From assembly GCF_900105785.1 (NCBI RefSeq), contig NZ_LT629799.1, positions 3,968,001 through 4,032,000 of the forward strand: 64,000 nt of DNA, in the 5' to 3' direction. Below are positions 34,530 through 44,134 of the stretch, one piece after another. The notes under the pieces are model-generated. The model saw only the letters and a list, made by a program, of their open reading frames with translations, searched no databases and was not told the origin of the DNA. The position numbers and the translations under genes are program-made. Each line of letters starts with the position of its first letter. The first letter of the stretch is position 1. This DNA is from Microlunatus sagamiharensis (GTDB lineage: Bacteria; Actinomycetota; Actinomycetes; Propionibacteriales; Propionibacteriaceae).

Positions 34530-35393
34530 GTGGACCGTGACGGGCTGGGCGACTTCCTACGGTCGCGGCGCGAGCGGCTGCGGCCCGAGGACGTCGGCCT
34601 CGTGCCCGGCCCGCGCCGGCGTACGCCCGGCCTGCGCCGTGACGAGGTGGCGCTGCTGGCGACGATGTCGACCGACTACTACGAGCGCATCGAGCAGGGC
34701 CGCGGCCCGCAGCCGTCGCCCTCGATGCTCGGCGCGATCGCCCGCGCGCTGCGGCTGACCCGCGACGAGCGCGACCACGTCTACCTCCTCGCGGGGCACC
34801 AGCCGCCGCCGGCGCACGTCGCCCTCGGCTACGCCGACCCGGGCCTGATGACCATCCTCGACGCGCTCGCCCCGAGCGTCCCGGCGATGGTGACCGACGA
34901 CCTGGAGGGGGTCCTCGCGCAGAACGCGCTCGGTGTCGCGCTGCTCGGTCCCCTCACCGGTTCGGGGGTGCGCGGCGAGGGGGAGGGCGGCGCGAGCTTC
35001 CTGTGGCACTGGTTCACCGACGAGCGCTACCGCCGCCTGTACGCCGAGAACGACCGCGAGGTCCTCAGCCGCGGCTACGTCGCCGACCTGCGCGCCGCCG
35101 TGGCCCGTCGCGGCTCCGACGCCGAGTCCACCGCGCTCGTGGCCCGGCTGAGCGCGGCGAGCGCTGAGTTCCGGGAGATCTGGGCGCTGCAGGAGGTGCG
35201 CACCAAGCGGGTCACGCGCAAGGTGCTGGACCACGAGCGCGTCGGGCGCCTCGACCTGGAGTGCGACGTCGTCGTCAGCCCGCCCTCGGGGCAGCACCTC
35301 GTGCTGTTCCGTCCCGTGCCCGGCACCGGCACGGCCGAACGGCTCGCCCTCCTCGCCGTCGTCGGGACGCAGGAGCTCGCTCCGGCGGAGTGA
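34530..35393 (+). CDS. XRE/MmyB-like transcriptional regulator
   Basis: 287 aa. The HTH is at residues ~30-85 (RTPGLRRDEVALLATMSTDYYERIEQGRG), a form frequent in actinobacterial regulators sitting beside SDR genes. A ligand-binding MmyB-like domain follows (LAPSVPAMVTDDLEGVLAQNALGVALLG; WFTDERYRRLYAENDREVL). GTG 34530 lies 6 nt after CAGGCT and also follows GGAGGAGG. It is divergent from SDR 33659 and followed 22 bp later by a second SDR, so it may regulate both. Confidence 0.9.
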   Translation: MDRDGLGDFLRSRRERLRPEDVGLVPGPRRRTPGLRRDEVALLATMSTDYYERIEQGRGPQPSPSMLGAIARALRLTRDERDHVYLLAGHQPPPAHVALGYADPGLMTILDALAPSVPAMVTDDLEGVLAQNALGVALLGPLTGSGVRGEGEGGASFLWHWFTDERYRRLYAENDREVLSRGYVADLRAAVARRGSDAESTALVARLSAASAEFREIWALQEVRTKRVTRKVLDHERVGRLDLECDVVVSPPSGQHLVLFRPVPGTGTAERLALLAVVGTQELAPAE

Positions 35394-35415
35394 GTCCCGC
35401 GACTAGCGTGGCGGC

Positions 35416-36189
35416 GTGATCAGCGCACTCAGGTACCCCTACGACGGCCTCGTCGTGCTCGTGACCGGCGCCGGCGACGGGATCGGCCGGGCCATCGCCC
35501 AGGCCTTCGCCGAGCAGGGGGCGAGCGTCGTCGGGCTCGGACGGCACCCCGAGACGGTGGCGGAGGCGCTCGCCGGCGTGCCGGACGAGCGCAAGCTGGT
35601 GGTCAAGGCCGACGTGTCCGCGCGCGCGGATGTCGAGGCCGCCGTGGCGCAGACGGTGGAGCGCTTCGGCCACCTCGACGTCGTCGTGCCGAACGCCGCC
35701 GTCTACGAGAACGGCGGACTGCTCGACCTGACCGAGGAGCAGTGGCGCCAGCTGCAGTCGGTGAACGTCGACGGGCTGTTCCACGTGCTGCAGGTGACGG
35801 TCCCGCACCTCAAGAGCTCCGGCGGGAACGTCGTCGCGGTCTCATCGGTCTCGGCCCTGCGCGGCGACTGGGGCCAGTTCGCGTACAACGCGACCAAGGG
35901 TGCCGGCAAGACGATGCTGCAGTCCCTGGCCCTCGACCTCGGGCCGGACGGCGTCCGGGTCAACATGGTCGCGCCCGCCTTCACCGTCACCCGGATCACC
36001 GAGGGCGCGCTGCAGCAGCCAGGCTTCGAGGAGGGCCTGGCGAACCGCGTCACCCTCGGCCGCCCCGGCCAGCCCGAGGACGTGGCGCGGGCCGTGCTGT
36101 TCCTGGCCAGCCCGGACGCCGCGTACATCACCGGCGCCGTCCTCCCCGTCGACGGCGGCACGACGGCGGCGACCGGTCAGTTCCACTGA
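35416..36189 (+). CDS. SDR-family oxidoreductase
   Basis: 257 aa. Cofactor motif VLVTGAGDGIGRAIAQAFA, VVPNAAVYENGG, VAVSSVSALRGD, catalytic YNATK, and the usual C-terminus GAVLPVDGGTTA. A TAGCGT box (35404-35409) ends 6 nt before the GTG start, indicating its own leaderless transcript rather than read-through from the XRE gene. Substrate unknown. Confidence 0.9.
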   Translation: MISALRYPYDGLVVLVTGAGDGIGRAIAQAFAEQGASVVGLGRHPETVAEALAGVPDERKLVVKADVSARADVEAAVAQTVERFGHLDVVVPNAAVYENGGLLDLTEEQWRQLQSVNVDGLFHVLQVTVPHLKSSGGNVVAVSSVSALRGDWGQFAYNATKGAGKTMLQSLALDLGPDGVRVNMVAPAFTVTRITEGALQQPGFEEGLANRVTLGRPGQPEDVARAVLFLASPDAAYITGAVLPVDGGTTAATGQFH

Positions 36190-36249
36190 ATCGTCTGTCC
36201 TCGCTCCGCTCGGACGCGGCGCTCGCTCTGGTCCGGCGCTTTCGTCGTC

Positions 36250-36282
36250 GGGCATGACGACGAAAAGCGTGTCGTCATGCCC
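36250..36282. terminator. Bidirectional terminator
   Basis: GGGCATGACGAC (36250-36261) pairs over 12 bp with GTCGTCATGCCC (36271-36282), with a 9-nt loop, between the convergent SDR and deaminase genes. The rest of this 150-bp gap shows nothing. Confidence 0.75.
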
Positions 36283-36340
36283 TCCTCCTCAACGCGCCGG
36301 CGCTCGCACCGGCTGAGGTCGGGCACAGCGACGTTCTCGC

Positions 36341-36793
36341 TCACTCCTCGCCGATGTCCTCGTTCCACAGCGCGGGGTGGGCGGCGATGAAGTCGGTCAT
36401 CATCGCCACGCAGGACTCGTCGTCGAGGACGACGACCTCGACGCCGTTCTCGGCGAGCCAGTCGTGGCCGCCGTGGAAGGTCTGGGCCTCGCCGACGACG
36501 AGCCGGGTGATGCCGAACTGCCGCACAAGACCGCTGCAGAACCAGCACGGCGACAGCGTCGTCACCATCGTCGTGCCGCGATAGCTGCGCTGGCGCCCGG
36601 CGCGACGGAACGCGTCCGTCTCCCCGTGCACCGACGGGTCGTCGTCCTGGACCCGCCGGTTGTGGCCGCGCCCGAGCAGCTGTCCGTCGGCGTCGAACAG
36701 CGCCGCGCCGATGGGGATCCCGCCCTCGGCCAGCCCGGCCCGGGCCTCCTCGATCGCGACGGCGAGCAGCTGGCGGTCGTCCGGGCGGGTCAT
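36341..36793 (-). CDS. Cytosine/nucleoside deaminase, yeast Fcy1-like
   Basis: 150 aa CDA-fold zinc enzyme: VHGETDAFRRAG (zinc His and proton-shuttle Glu) and TTLSPCWFCSGLV (PCxxC zinc cysteines). HGE rather than HAE and TTLSPC are typical of the yeast cytosine deaminase group. It likely converts cytosine to uracil and ammonia. Its ATG overlaps the permease stop (ATGA), which fits a cytosine uptake and deamination unit. Confidence 0.88.
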   Translation of the reverse strand: MTRPDDRQLLAVAIEEARAGLAEGGIPIGAALFDADGQLLGRGHNRRVQDDDPSVHGETDAFRRAGRQRSYRGTTMVTTLSPCWFCSGLVRQFGITRLVVGEAQTFHGGHDWLAENGVEVVVLDDESCVAMMTDFIAAHPALWNEDIGEE

Positions 36794-38190
36794 GCCGCGA
36801 CCCTACGGCGACCGAGCACCCGGAACAGCACCCCGTACGCGAGCGCCGCCACGACGAACCCGACCAGGGCCGTCAGGTCGCCGGCGTTCGCGTTGGCCGT
36901 GGGGACCGGGCCCTCGTACAGCTCCTGGTTGGAGAACAGCGGGATCGAGATGACCAGCCCGAGGGCCATCGCGACGACGCCGGCGAGGTTGCGGTGCCCG
37001 CGGTCCTGCGCGATCACGGCGATCTCCTGGCCGCGGCGCAGCAGGCGGTCGGCGTAGACGACCCCGAGCCAGGGGGCGATCCAGTACGCGATCACGAGCA
37101 GGAACGCCTCGTAGCTGGCGCCGGCGTTCTGCAGCCCGAAGCTCGCGACGACCAGCCCGAGGATCCCGAACACCACGGCGACGATCGCCCGGGCCTGCTT
37201 GAGCGCGATCCTGACCCCGAGGGCCATGAAGGACATGGCGCCGGAGTAGACGTTCAGGACGTTGGCGGCCACGGCGCCGAGGCAGACGGCGAGCAGGGTG
37301 AGCTGGCCGAGCCAGTGCGGCAGCAGCGCGGTGAACGACGACGGGTTCACGGCGGTCTGCCCCGCGGTGACGACGGCGGCGCCGGCGATCTCGAGCAGGC
37401 AGCAGGAGAGGAAGCACCCCAGCCCGGCAAAGAGCGCGATCGGCAGCTTGCGGGTGCTCTTCGGCAGGTAGCGGGTGTAGTCGGAGGAGTACGGGTTCCA
37501 GCCGGCGGCGTAGCCGAAGGCGGCACCGGCGGTGATCAGGAACCCGCCCAGCGGCGGCGGTCCGTCCATCGCGGGCGCTCCCGGGTTCGCCTGCGAGAGG
37601 ACGATGACCGACCCGACCACGAAGATGATCGCGAGCACCGGGAAGGCGTAGCGCTCGAAGGCGTGCACGAGGTTGTGGCCGAAGAAGGCCACAACCAGCT
37701 GCGCGGCCACGACGATGACGAGCGAGACGAAGGCCGGCAGCCCGGTCAGCGCGTTGAGGGCGAGCGCGCCGCTGATGCTGTTGACCGCGAACCAGCCGAT
37801 GCCGGCGGTCAGGGCGTTGAGCCCGGCGGGCAGGACGTTGCCGCGGTAACCGAACGCGGTCCGGCTCAGCACCATCTGCGCGAGGCCCTCGCGCGGGCCC
37901 CACGTCGACAGCACGCCGAGCGAGACCGAGCCGAGCAGCGTGCCCAGCACGATGGCGCCGACGGCCTGGTAGAAGGTCAGCCCGAACGCGAGCACGCTGA
38001 GGATGCCGACGGCGATGGTCGCGAACTCGAAGTTCGGCGAGGCCCAGGTCCACAGCAGCTGGACCGGCCGCCCGTGCCGTTCGCCCTCGGGGATCGGCTC
38101 GACGCCGCCGGGCTCGACGGCCACGACCTTCGTGCCGTACGCGAGCTGGGCCTGCGTGATGTCCGGGTCGGTGACCGCCATGGTGCGCAT
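36790..38190 (-). CDS. NCS1-family nucleobase (cytosine) permease
   Basis: 466 aa with about 12 membrane helices. NCS1 marks include WASPNFEFATIAVGILSVLAFGL near TM1, GWFAVNSISGALALNALTG, and AAGWNPYSSDYTRYLPKST, the conserved SDYTRYLP loop. NCS1 carriers import cytosine, purines or allantoin by cation symport. Overlap with the deaminase gene argues for cytosine. ATG 38190 is favoured (AGGG five bases upstream); 38181 is an alternative. Confidence 0.9.
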   Translation of the reverse strand: MRTMAVTDPDITQAQLAYGTKVVAVEPGGVEPIPEGERHGRPVQLLWTWASPNFEFATIAVGILSVLAFGLTFYQAVGAIVLGTLLGSVSLGVLSTWGPREGLAQMVLSRTAFGYRGNVLPAGLNALTAGIGWFAVNSISGALALNALTGLPAFVSLVIVVAAQLVVAFFGHNLVHAFERYAFPVLAIIFVVGSVIVLSQANPGAPAMDGPPPLGGFLITAGAAFGYAAGWNPYSSDYTRYLPKSTRKLPIALFAGLGCFLSCCLLEIAGAAVVTAGQTAVNPSSFTALLPHWLGQLTLLAVCLGAVAANVLNVYSGAMSFMALGVRIALKQARAIVAVVFGILGLVVASFGLQNAGASYEAFLLVIAYWIAPWLGVVYADRLLRRGQEIAVIAQDRGHRNLAGVVAMALGLVISIPLFSNQELYEGPVPTANANAGDLTALVGFVVAALAYGVLFRVLGRRRVAA

Positions 38191-38272
38191 TCTCGCCCTA
38201 TGCACACCCTGCGACCAGGCGCGTCCGGTTACGGGTCCTTTACGGTCGGGCCGGCTGCGACAGGTCAGCCCC

Positions 38273-38620
38273 TTACAGCTGGAGGTGAAGGCGTAGGGCT
38301 GCGTCGAGCGACTCCATCGATGCGGCCGGAAGCCGCCCCACCCGGGCACCCAGACGTTCGACGGCGATCGACCGAACCTGCTCGGCTTGCGCCTTCGAGG
38401 GCCTCGAGAGCCCGGACTCGTCCGGCGGGACGAGCAGCTGGAACGGCAGGACGCGCGTGACGTTCGACGTCAGGGGAACGACAGTGATCACGCCGCGGCC
38501 CAGAGCCTCGGCACGACGGTTAGCCGCGTCGTTGCTGACGATGACCACCGGGCGTCGCTTGCTCGCCTCCGAGCCTCGCACCGGCTCGAGGTCGGCGACC
38601 CGGATCTCGCCCCGCCTCAC
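38273..38620 (-). CDS. MazF/PemK-family toxin (mRNA interferase)
   Basis: 115 aa: RRGEIRVADLEPVRGSEASKRRPVVIVSND at the N-terminus, VITVVPLTSNV in the middle and LSRPSKAQAEQVRSIAVERLG, which together define the CcdB/MazF barrel. Family toxins cut mRNA at short motifs. The start overlaps the antitoxin stop (ATGA), the usual antitoxin-first order. It looks complete. Confidence 0.92.
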   Translation of the reverse strand: MRRGEIRVADLEPVRGSEASKRRPVVIVSNDAANRRAEALGRGVITVVPLTSNVTRVLPFQLLVPPDESGLSRPSKAQAEQVRSIAVERLGARVGRLPAASMESLDAALRLHLQL

Positions 38621-38841
38621 CGAGGCTGCAGCCCGTCAGCGACGACGGGCTCCCAGAGCGCCGCCTCACCGCTGCTGTCCCACTCGTCCCACGCCTCCTC
38701 GTAGGCGTCCGACAGCTCCGACTGCCGCAGGAGCTCGATGGCGTGCTGGAGCGCGGCAGACCGCGACGCGAAGGAATGCGAGTGCGCGTAGGAGTCGAGC
38801 AGCTCGACATCGACGCTCGGGAGGCTGACGCTGATCTTCAC
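38617..38841 (-). CDS. Ribbon-helix-helix antitoxin for the MazF-like toxin
   Basis: 74 aa. The N-terminal MKISVSLPSVDVELLDSYAHSHSFASRSAALQ is a ribbon-helix-helix DNA-binding strand and helix pair. The acidic C-terminus (YEEAWDEWDSSGEAALWE) would thread into the toxin. It is first in the operon and likely autorepresses it. TAGCAT lies 13 nt upstream of the start. Confidence 0.88.
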   Translation of the reverse strand: MKISVSLPSVDVELLDSYAHSHSFASRSAALQHAIELLRQSELSDAYEEAWDEWDSSGEAALWEPVVADGLQPR

Positions 38842-38883
38842 CCTGCCGATGCTACCGGATTCGCCCGCAGGTCATACCCGTGG

Positions 38884-39642
38884 TCATACCCCCGCCAGGC
38901 GGTCGCACGTCGCGGCGAGGGCGTCGGCGTACGCGTCGTCGCGCAGGTGCTTGGGGACGGTGATCGTGCGGCGGCCGCGCCAGTAGAGGCCCTGGCCGAG
39001 GTCGGCCTCGGTGCAGAGGTAGGTCAGCGAGTCGGCCGAGGTGTCGACCGTCCCGGGCGCGCCGGCGGAGGCGAGCTTGGTCTTGACCCAGCCGGGGTCG
39101 ACGACGGCGGAGCCGACCGGGCCCGCAGCGCTCAGGCGCCGTCCCCAGGCGTTCGCGAGCAGCACGTCGCTCGCCTTGCTGTCGGAGTACGCGCGACTCG
39201 GGTCGGTCCTCGCGCCCGGGTCGGACGGGTCCGGGTGGCCGCTGCCGGCCATGCCCGAGCCGAGGAAGACCACCCGGTCGCCGAGGTGGTCGGCCAGGCG
39301 GGCGGTGAGCAGGTGCGCGGCGAGCACGTTGACCGCGAAGGTCGTCTCGAAGCCGTCGGCGCTCGTGGGCGGGGTGCTCCCGCGGACCCACACGCCGGCG
39401 TTGTTGACCAGCACGTCGAGCGGGCCCTGCTCGCGGACCTGCGTCGCCAGGGCCTCGACCTCGGCGAGCGAGGAGAGGTCGCCGGTGACCAAGACAGCGT
39501 CACCCCCGAGGCGGTCCACGACCGCCCGGCCGCGCTCCTCGCTGCGGGCGTGGACGAGGACGCGGTGGCCGGCCGCGAGGAGCCGTTCGGTGGTCGCGAG
39601 GCCGATGCCGTCGGTCGCGCCGGTGATGCAGATGGTCGCCAT
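38884..39642 (-). CDS. SDR-family oxidoreductase (retinol-dehydrogenase-like)
   Basis: 252 aa. Cofactor motif ICITGATDGIGLATTERLLAAG, NNAGVWVRG, RVVFLGSGMAG, catalytic YSDSKASDVLLANAWGRRL, and VVDPGWVKTKLAS. The layout with YSDSK is that of WW-oxidoreductase/retinol-dehydrogenase-like SDRs. Substrate unknown. It lies 14 bp downstream of the UDG-like gene, same strand, so may be co-transcribed. Confidence 0.88.
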   Translation of the reverse strand: MATICITGATDGIGLATTERLLAAGHRVLVHARSEERGRAVVDRLGGDAVLVTGDLSSLAEVEALATQVREQGPLDVLVNNAGVWVRGSTPPTSADGFETTFAVNVLAAHLLTARLADHLGDRVVFLGSGMAGSGHPDPSDPGARTDPSRAYSDSKASDVLLANAWGRRLSAAGPVGSAVVDPGWVKTKLASAGAPGTVDTSADSLTYLCTEADLGQGLYWRGRRTITVPKHLRDDAYADALAATCDRLAGV

Positions 39643-39656
39643 GCAGCCATCCTGCG

Positions 39657-40322
39657 TCAGCGGGCCTCGCCCGCCCCGGGACCGTCGGGTCGGAGAGCGG
39701 CCGCCGCCCCGGCGAGCGCCGCGTGCACGCGCGCGCGGCCCTCGAAGCCGGGCCGGTTGTAGACGCGCTGGCTGGGGTGCGGCGCGAGCAGCACCGTGAA
39801 CCGGCGCCCGCCGAGCTCCGGGGTCGCCGTCGACAGGTGGGTGACCGCGGCCTGCGCGCTGCGCCCGAGCGCGACGACGACCTCGAGGCGGGGGAGCAGG
39901 GTCAGGAAGGGCAGCAGCCAGGTGCGCCCCAGCCGCAGCTCGGCCGCGGAGGGCGTGATGCCGCGCTCGCGCGTCCCGACGAACCACGGCACGGCGTTCC
40001 AGACGACCAGCTCCTCGCGGGGGAGCCCGGCCTCCTGCACCGCGCGGAGGAGGTTCGCGGCGGTGGCGTCGTCGTTGTCCAGCGAGATGAGCCCGGAGCC
40101 GTACGTCCCGGCGACCGACGGCGTCTCCAGCAGCAGGAGCACCCGGGCCGCGGTGCCGCCCGAGTCCGGGTCGACCCGCGGCGCCGGGCGCCGCGTGCTG
40201 CGCTCGACCTGCGCGGCGAGGGCGTTCAGACCGGCGACGTGCGGTTCGTCGAGCCGCGCCCGCTTGGCCGCGAGGAAGGCCGCGTCGCGGTGGGCCCGCG
40301 GCTCGGCCGAGCTTTCCGCCAT
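39657..40322 (-). CDS. Uracil-DNA glycosylase superfamily protein
   Basis: 221 aa. After a basic N-terminal helix, LLLLETPSVAGTYGSGLISLDND and VVWNAVPWFVGT look like the catalytic half of family 4/5-like UDGs, and LAPHPSQRVYNRPG supplies the histidine motif. A role in removing uracil from DNA is expected for the family. The usual Fe-S cysteines of family 4 are not seen. The ATG at 40322 lies inside a 14-bp perfect hairpin that also buries the only Shine-Dalgarno-like GGTGG. Confidence 0.75.
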   Translation of the reverse strand: MAESSAEPRAHRDAAFLAAKRARLDEPHVAGLNALAAQVERSTRRPAPRVDPDSGGTAARVLLLLETPSVAGTYGSGLISLDNDDATAANLLRAVQEAGLPREELVVWNAVPWFVGTRERGITPSAAELRLGRTWLLPFLTLLPRLEVVVALGRSAQAAVTHLSTATPELGGRRFTVLLAPHPSQRVYNRPGFEGRARVHAALAGAAAALRPDGPGAGEAR

Positions 40323-40350
40323 CTGACCACCGTAGAGGTGGTCAGATGGC
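40318..40350 (-). promoter_or_regulatory. 14-bp hairpin covering the UDG-like start codon
   Basis: GCCATCTGACCACC (40318-40331) and GGTGGTCAGATGGC (40337-40350) form a perfect stem with a 5-nt loop. In the minus-strand RNA the 3' arm holds GGTGG and the ATG. It starts 10 bp past the stop of the ABC binding-protein gene. It could terminate that operon, or mask UDG translation unless melted. Confidence 0.75.
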
Positions 40351-40360
40351 GAGAAGCTCG

Positions 40361-41536
40361 TCAGGCGCCGCCCTGCTCGAGGGTCACCGTCGCCGGCGTG
40401 AAGCCCTTGCCCTCGACGTCGACGCCCTCGGCCTTGAGCTCGGTGAGCGCCTTCTCGACGTAGGTCGTGCTCTTGGCCGTCGCGGGCGGGTCGGCGCTGA
40501 TGATCGTCGCGCCGGTCTCGTTCTTGGTGCCCTTGGCGATGCCGACCGTCCGGGTCCAGGCGTCGTCGCTGATCATGCCGATGCCGCCGCTCGCCGACGG
40601 CCAGATCAGCTTGTTGACCTCGTTGGTCTGCCACAGCTGGTGGCTCTTGCCGAGCTGCGAACCCGCGTTCGTCACGATGTCGGCCGCCGGCTGCGGGTTG
40701 TCCCGGGCGTACACCCAGCCCTTGATCGACGCCTTGATGAAGCGCGTCGTCTGGTCCTGGTAGGCGGCGTCGCTGCCCAGCTTGTCCGAGTTGGCCCAGA
40801 TCGCGTCCTGCAGCATGTTCGTGCCGACGTCGTTCCAGCTGATCACGTTGAGGTCGGCCGGGGTGAAGAGCTGCCCGGTCGCCGGGTTCTCCGACTCCAG
40901 CACCTGGGCGTACTCGTTGTAGGTCATCGCCTGCGCCGCGTCGATGTCGCCGGCGAGGAAGCCGTTCATGTCGAAGGCCTGCTGCACCAGCTTGATGTCG
41001 CCGACCTCGACCCCGGCCTTCTGCATGCCGGCGAAGAGCTCCCACTCGTTGCCGTAGCCCCAGCTGCCGACGTTCTTGCCCTTGAGGTCCGCGGGGCTGG
41101 TGATGTTCTTGTCCTTGAACGAGATCTGCGTCGTCCCGCTGCGCTCGAAGATCTGGGCGACGTTGGTGATCTTGGCGCCCTTCTCGATCGAGCCGAGCAC
41201 CTTGGGCACCCAGGAGATGGCGTAGTCGACGTCGCCGGCGGAGAGCACGTCCTGCGGCACGATGTCGGGCCCGCCCTCGAGGATGCTCACGTCGAGCCCG
41301 GCGTCCTTGTAGAAGCCCTGGTCCAACGCGGCGTAGTAGCCGGCGAACTGCGCCTGCGCGACCCACTGCAGCTGCAGCTTGACCGGCGTCAGCGAGGCTC
41401 CGCCGCCGCTCGAGGCGTCGGCGCCGGGGCTGGCGTCGCCGGAGGAGCCGCAGCCGGCGAGGGTGAGACCGACGGCGGCCGCCGCCAGCCCGGTCCGGCC
41501 GAGCATCGCGCGGCGGGTGATCTTCGGTGAGCCCAT
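40361..41536 (-). CDS. NMT1/THI5-like ABC substrate-binding lipoprotein
   Basis: 391 aa. It has a Tat-like/lipoprotein signal (RRAMLGRTGLAAAAVGLTLAGCG; lipobox LAGC) and a Ser/Gly linker. The SsuA/THI5-like body follows: LQWVAQAQFAGYYAALDQGFYKDAGLDVSI, then GNEWELFAGMQKAGVEVGDI and DMNGFLAGDIDAAQAMTYNEYAQV. Relatives bind pyrimidine precursors such as HMP or formylaminopyrimidine, riboflavin, or sulfonates. The gene context suggests a pyrimidine or hydantoin-type ligand. Last gene of the long minus-strand operon. Confidence 0.88.
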   Translation of the reverse strand: MGSPKITRRAMLGRTGLAAAAVGLTLAGCGSSGDASPGADASSGGGASLTPVKLQLQWVAQAQFAGYYAALDQGFYKDAGLDVSILEGGPDIVPQDVLSAGDVDYAISWVPKVLGSIEKGAKITNVAQIFERSGTTQISFKDKNITSPADLKGKNVGSWGYGNEWELFAGMQKAGVEVGDIKLVQQAFDMNGFLAGDIDAAQAMTYNEYAQVLESENPATGQLFTPADLNVISWNDVGTNMLQDAIWANSDKLGSDAAYQDQTTRFIKASIKGWVYARDNPQPAADIVTNAGSQLGKSHQLWQTNEVNKLIWPSASGGIGMISDDAWTRTVGIAKGTKNETGATIISADPPATAKSTTYVEKALTELKAEGVDVEGKGFTPATVTLEQGGA

Positions 41537-41568
41537 GGGCTCCTCCTTCTGGCAGGTGTGGGTCGGTG

Positions 41569-42401
41569 TCAGCGGTGACGGGTCGCGAGGCGCTCGACGG
41601 CGAGCGCGACGCAGTAGAAGACGAGGCCGAGCACGATGGCGCCGAGCACGTACGCCCAGGCCAGCGGGTAGTTGCTGGAGGACGCGGCGGAGGTGATCGA
41701 CTTGCCGAGCCCGCCGATCGGGCCGCCGAAGTACTCCGCGACGAGCGCGGAGATCACGGCCAGCGACGAGGCGATCCGCAGGCCCGTGAACAGGTACGGC
41801 GCGGCCGTCGGCAGGGTGAGCGCCCACTGCTGCTGCGCCGGGGTCGCCGCGTACGCCCGCATCAGGTCGCGGTGCACGGCCTTGGTCTGGCGCAGGCCGC
41901 GGAGCGTGTTCACGTAGACGGGGATCAGCACGGCGAGGGCGGCGACGAGCACCCGCGCGGTCTCGACGCTCGCGCCGTAGAGCGTGTAGAGCACCGGGGC
42001 GAGCGCGACGATCGGCATCACCGACAGCGCGGCGACGACGGGTGCGGCGAGCGCGTCGAGGACCCTGACCACGCTGGCCAGGACGGCGGCCACGACGGCG
42101 ACGAGCGTGCCGATCACGAGCCCGAGCAGCGCGTTGAGGCCGGTGTGGACGGCGCCGGAGGTCACCGAGCCGAGGTTGTCGACGACCTCGGCGAGGATCG
42201 CCGACGGCGCCGGGACGACGTACGGGTCGATGTCGAGCGCGGTGACCAGCACCTGCCACAGGCCGATGACCACGGCGCCGAAGACGAGCGGCGCGACGAC
42301 GGTCCGGACCGAGGTGCCCGGCGCGAGGACGCGGCTCGGGACGGTCGGCGACCCGGCGGGGACGCCGTCGACCGGGGCGGGCGCCTCCGCGGCGGTGGTG
42401 G

Positions 42402-42405
<4 letters not shown>
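41569..42405 (-). CDS. ABC transporter permease (SsuC/ThiX-like), copy 1
   Basis: 278 aa, about six membrane helices. The EAA loop region (QTKAVHRDLMRAYAATPAQQQWALTLPTAAPYLFTGLRIASS) contacts the ATPase. TAVIS-like ALVAEYFGG follows. The GTG start overlaps the ATPase stop by 4 nt. With the second permease (43268) it probably forms a heterodimeric channel. Confidence 0.88.
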
Positions 42406-43267
<862 letters not shown>

Positions 43268-43271
<4 letters not shown>

Positions 43272-44134
43272 GCGCCCACCTCTCCTCGTCGATAGGTCTT
43301 CAGGAAGACGCCGAGCAGCGCGACGAACGCGGCGGCCACGAGGCCGACCACGATCGCGCCGACGATCGGCGCCCACGGCTTGGCCGGGTCGCCGCCGGCG
43401 GCCTGGGCGTACTCGATGACGAGCCGGCCGATGCCGCCCCGCAGGCCGATGGAGACCTCGGCGACCACGGTGCCGATGACGGCGGCGGCCGCGGCGAGGC
43501 GCAGCGCCGGCAGCAGGAAGGGCACGCTGGCCGGCAGCCGGAGCCGCAGCAGGGTGGTGCGCCAGCCGACGCCGTACGTGCGCATCAGGTCGAGGTGCGT
43601 CGCGTCGGGCGCGCCGAGACCGCGCAGCATGCCGACGGCGACGGGGAAGAAGGCCAGGTAGGCCGCGATCACCGCGACCGAGTCCTGGCTGCTCCAGGCC
43701 CAGGAGCCGATCTGGACCTGCGAGCCCCAGCGCCGGACGAGCGGGGCGATGGCGATGAGCGGGACGGTCTGGCTCAGCACGACCCAGGGCAGCACGGCCG
43801 CCTCGGCCAGGCGGAAGCGCTGCATCAGCAGGGCGAGCAGCAGCCCGACGACCACACCCACGACCCAGCCGATCGCGGCGGTCTTCAACGTGAACAGGCA
43901 CGCCTGGCCCACGACCTCCCACAGCGGGGCGCCGGAGCGGCCGAGGGCGGGTTCGGTGAGGCGCGAGGCGATGTCCCACAGGTGCGGCATCGCCCGGTCG
44001 CTGGTGCGGGGCAGGACGAGCCGGCCGCCGAGCTTGACGCCCGCGTCGGGCCCGAGGGCCTTGTAGACCTCCCAGACCACCCCGAGGACGACCAGCCCCA
44101 GCAGGCCGAGGCCCCAGCCGCGCAGGCGCCTCAC
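43268..44134 (-). CDS. ABC transporter permease, copy 2
   Basis: 288 aa, about six helices, the first right at the N-terminus (GWGLGLLGLVVLGVVWEVY). The periplasm-facing loop has TSDRAMPHLWDIASRLTEP. The EAA region is DLMRTYGVGWRTTLLRLRLPASVPFLLPALRLAAA. It starts 4 nt inside the oxidoreductase stop (GTGA), part of an unbroken chain of overlaps from 42402 to 45147. Confidence 0.88.

Noticed and set aside
38273-38841. Toxin-antitoxin pair as evidence of a mobile island
   Set aside because: Base composition matches the neighbours and no integrase, att repeat or tRNA border is near.
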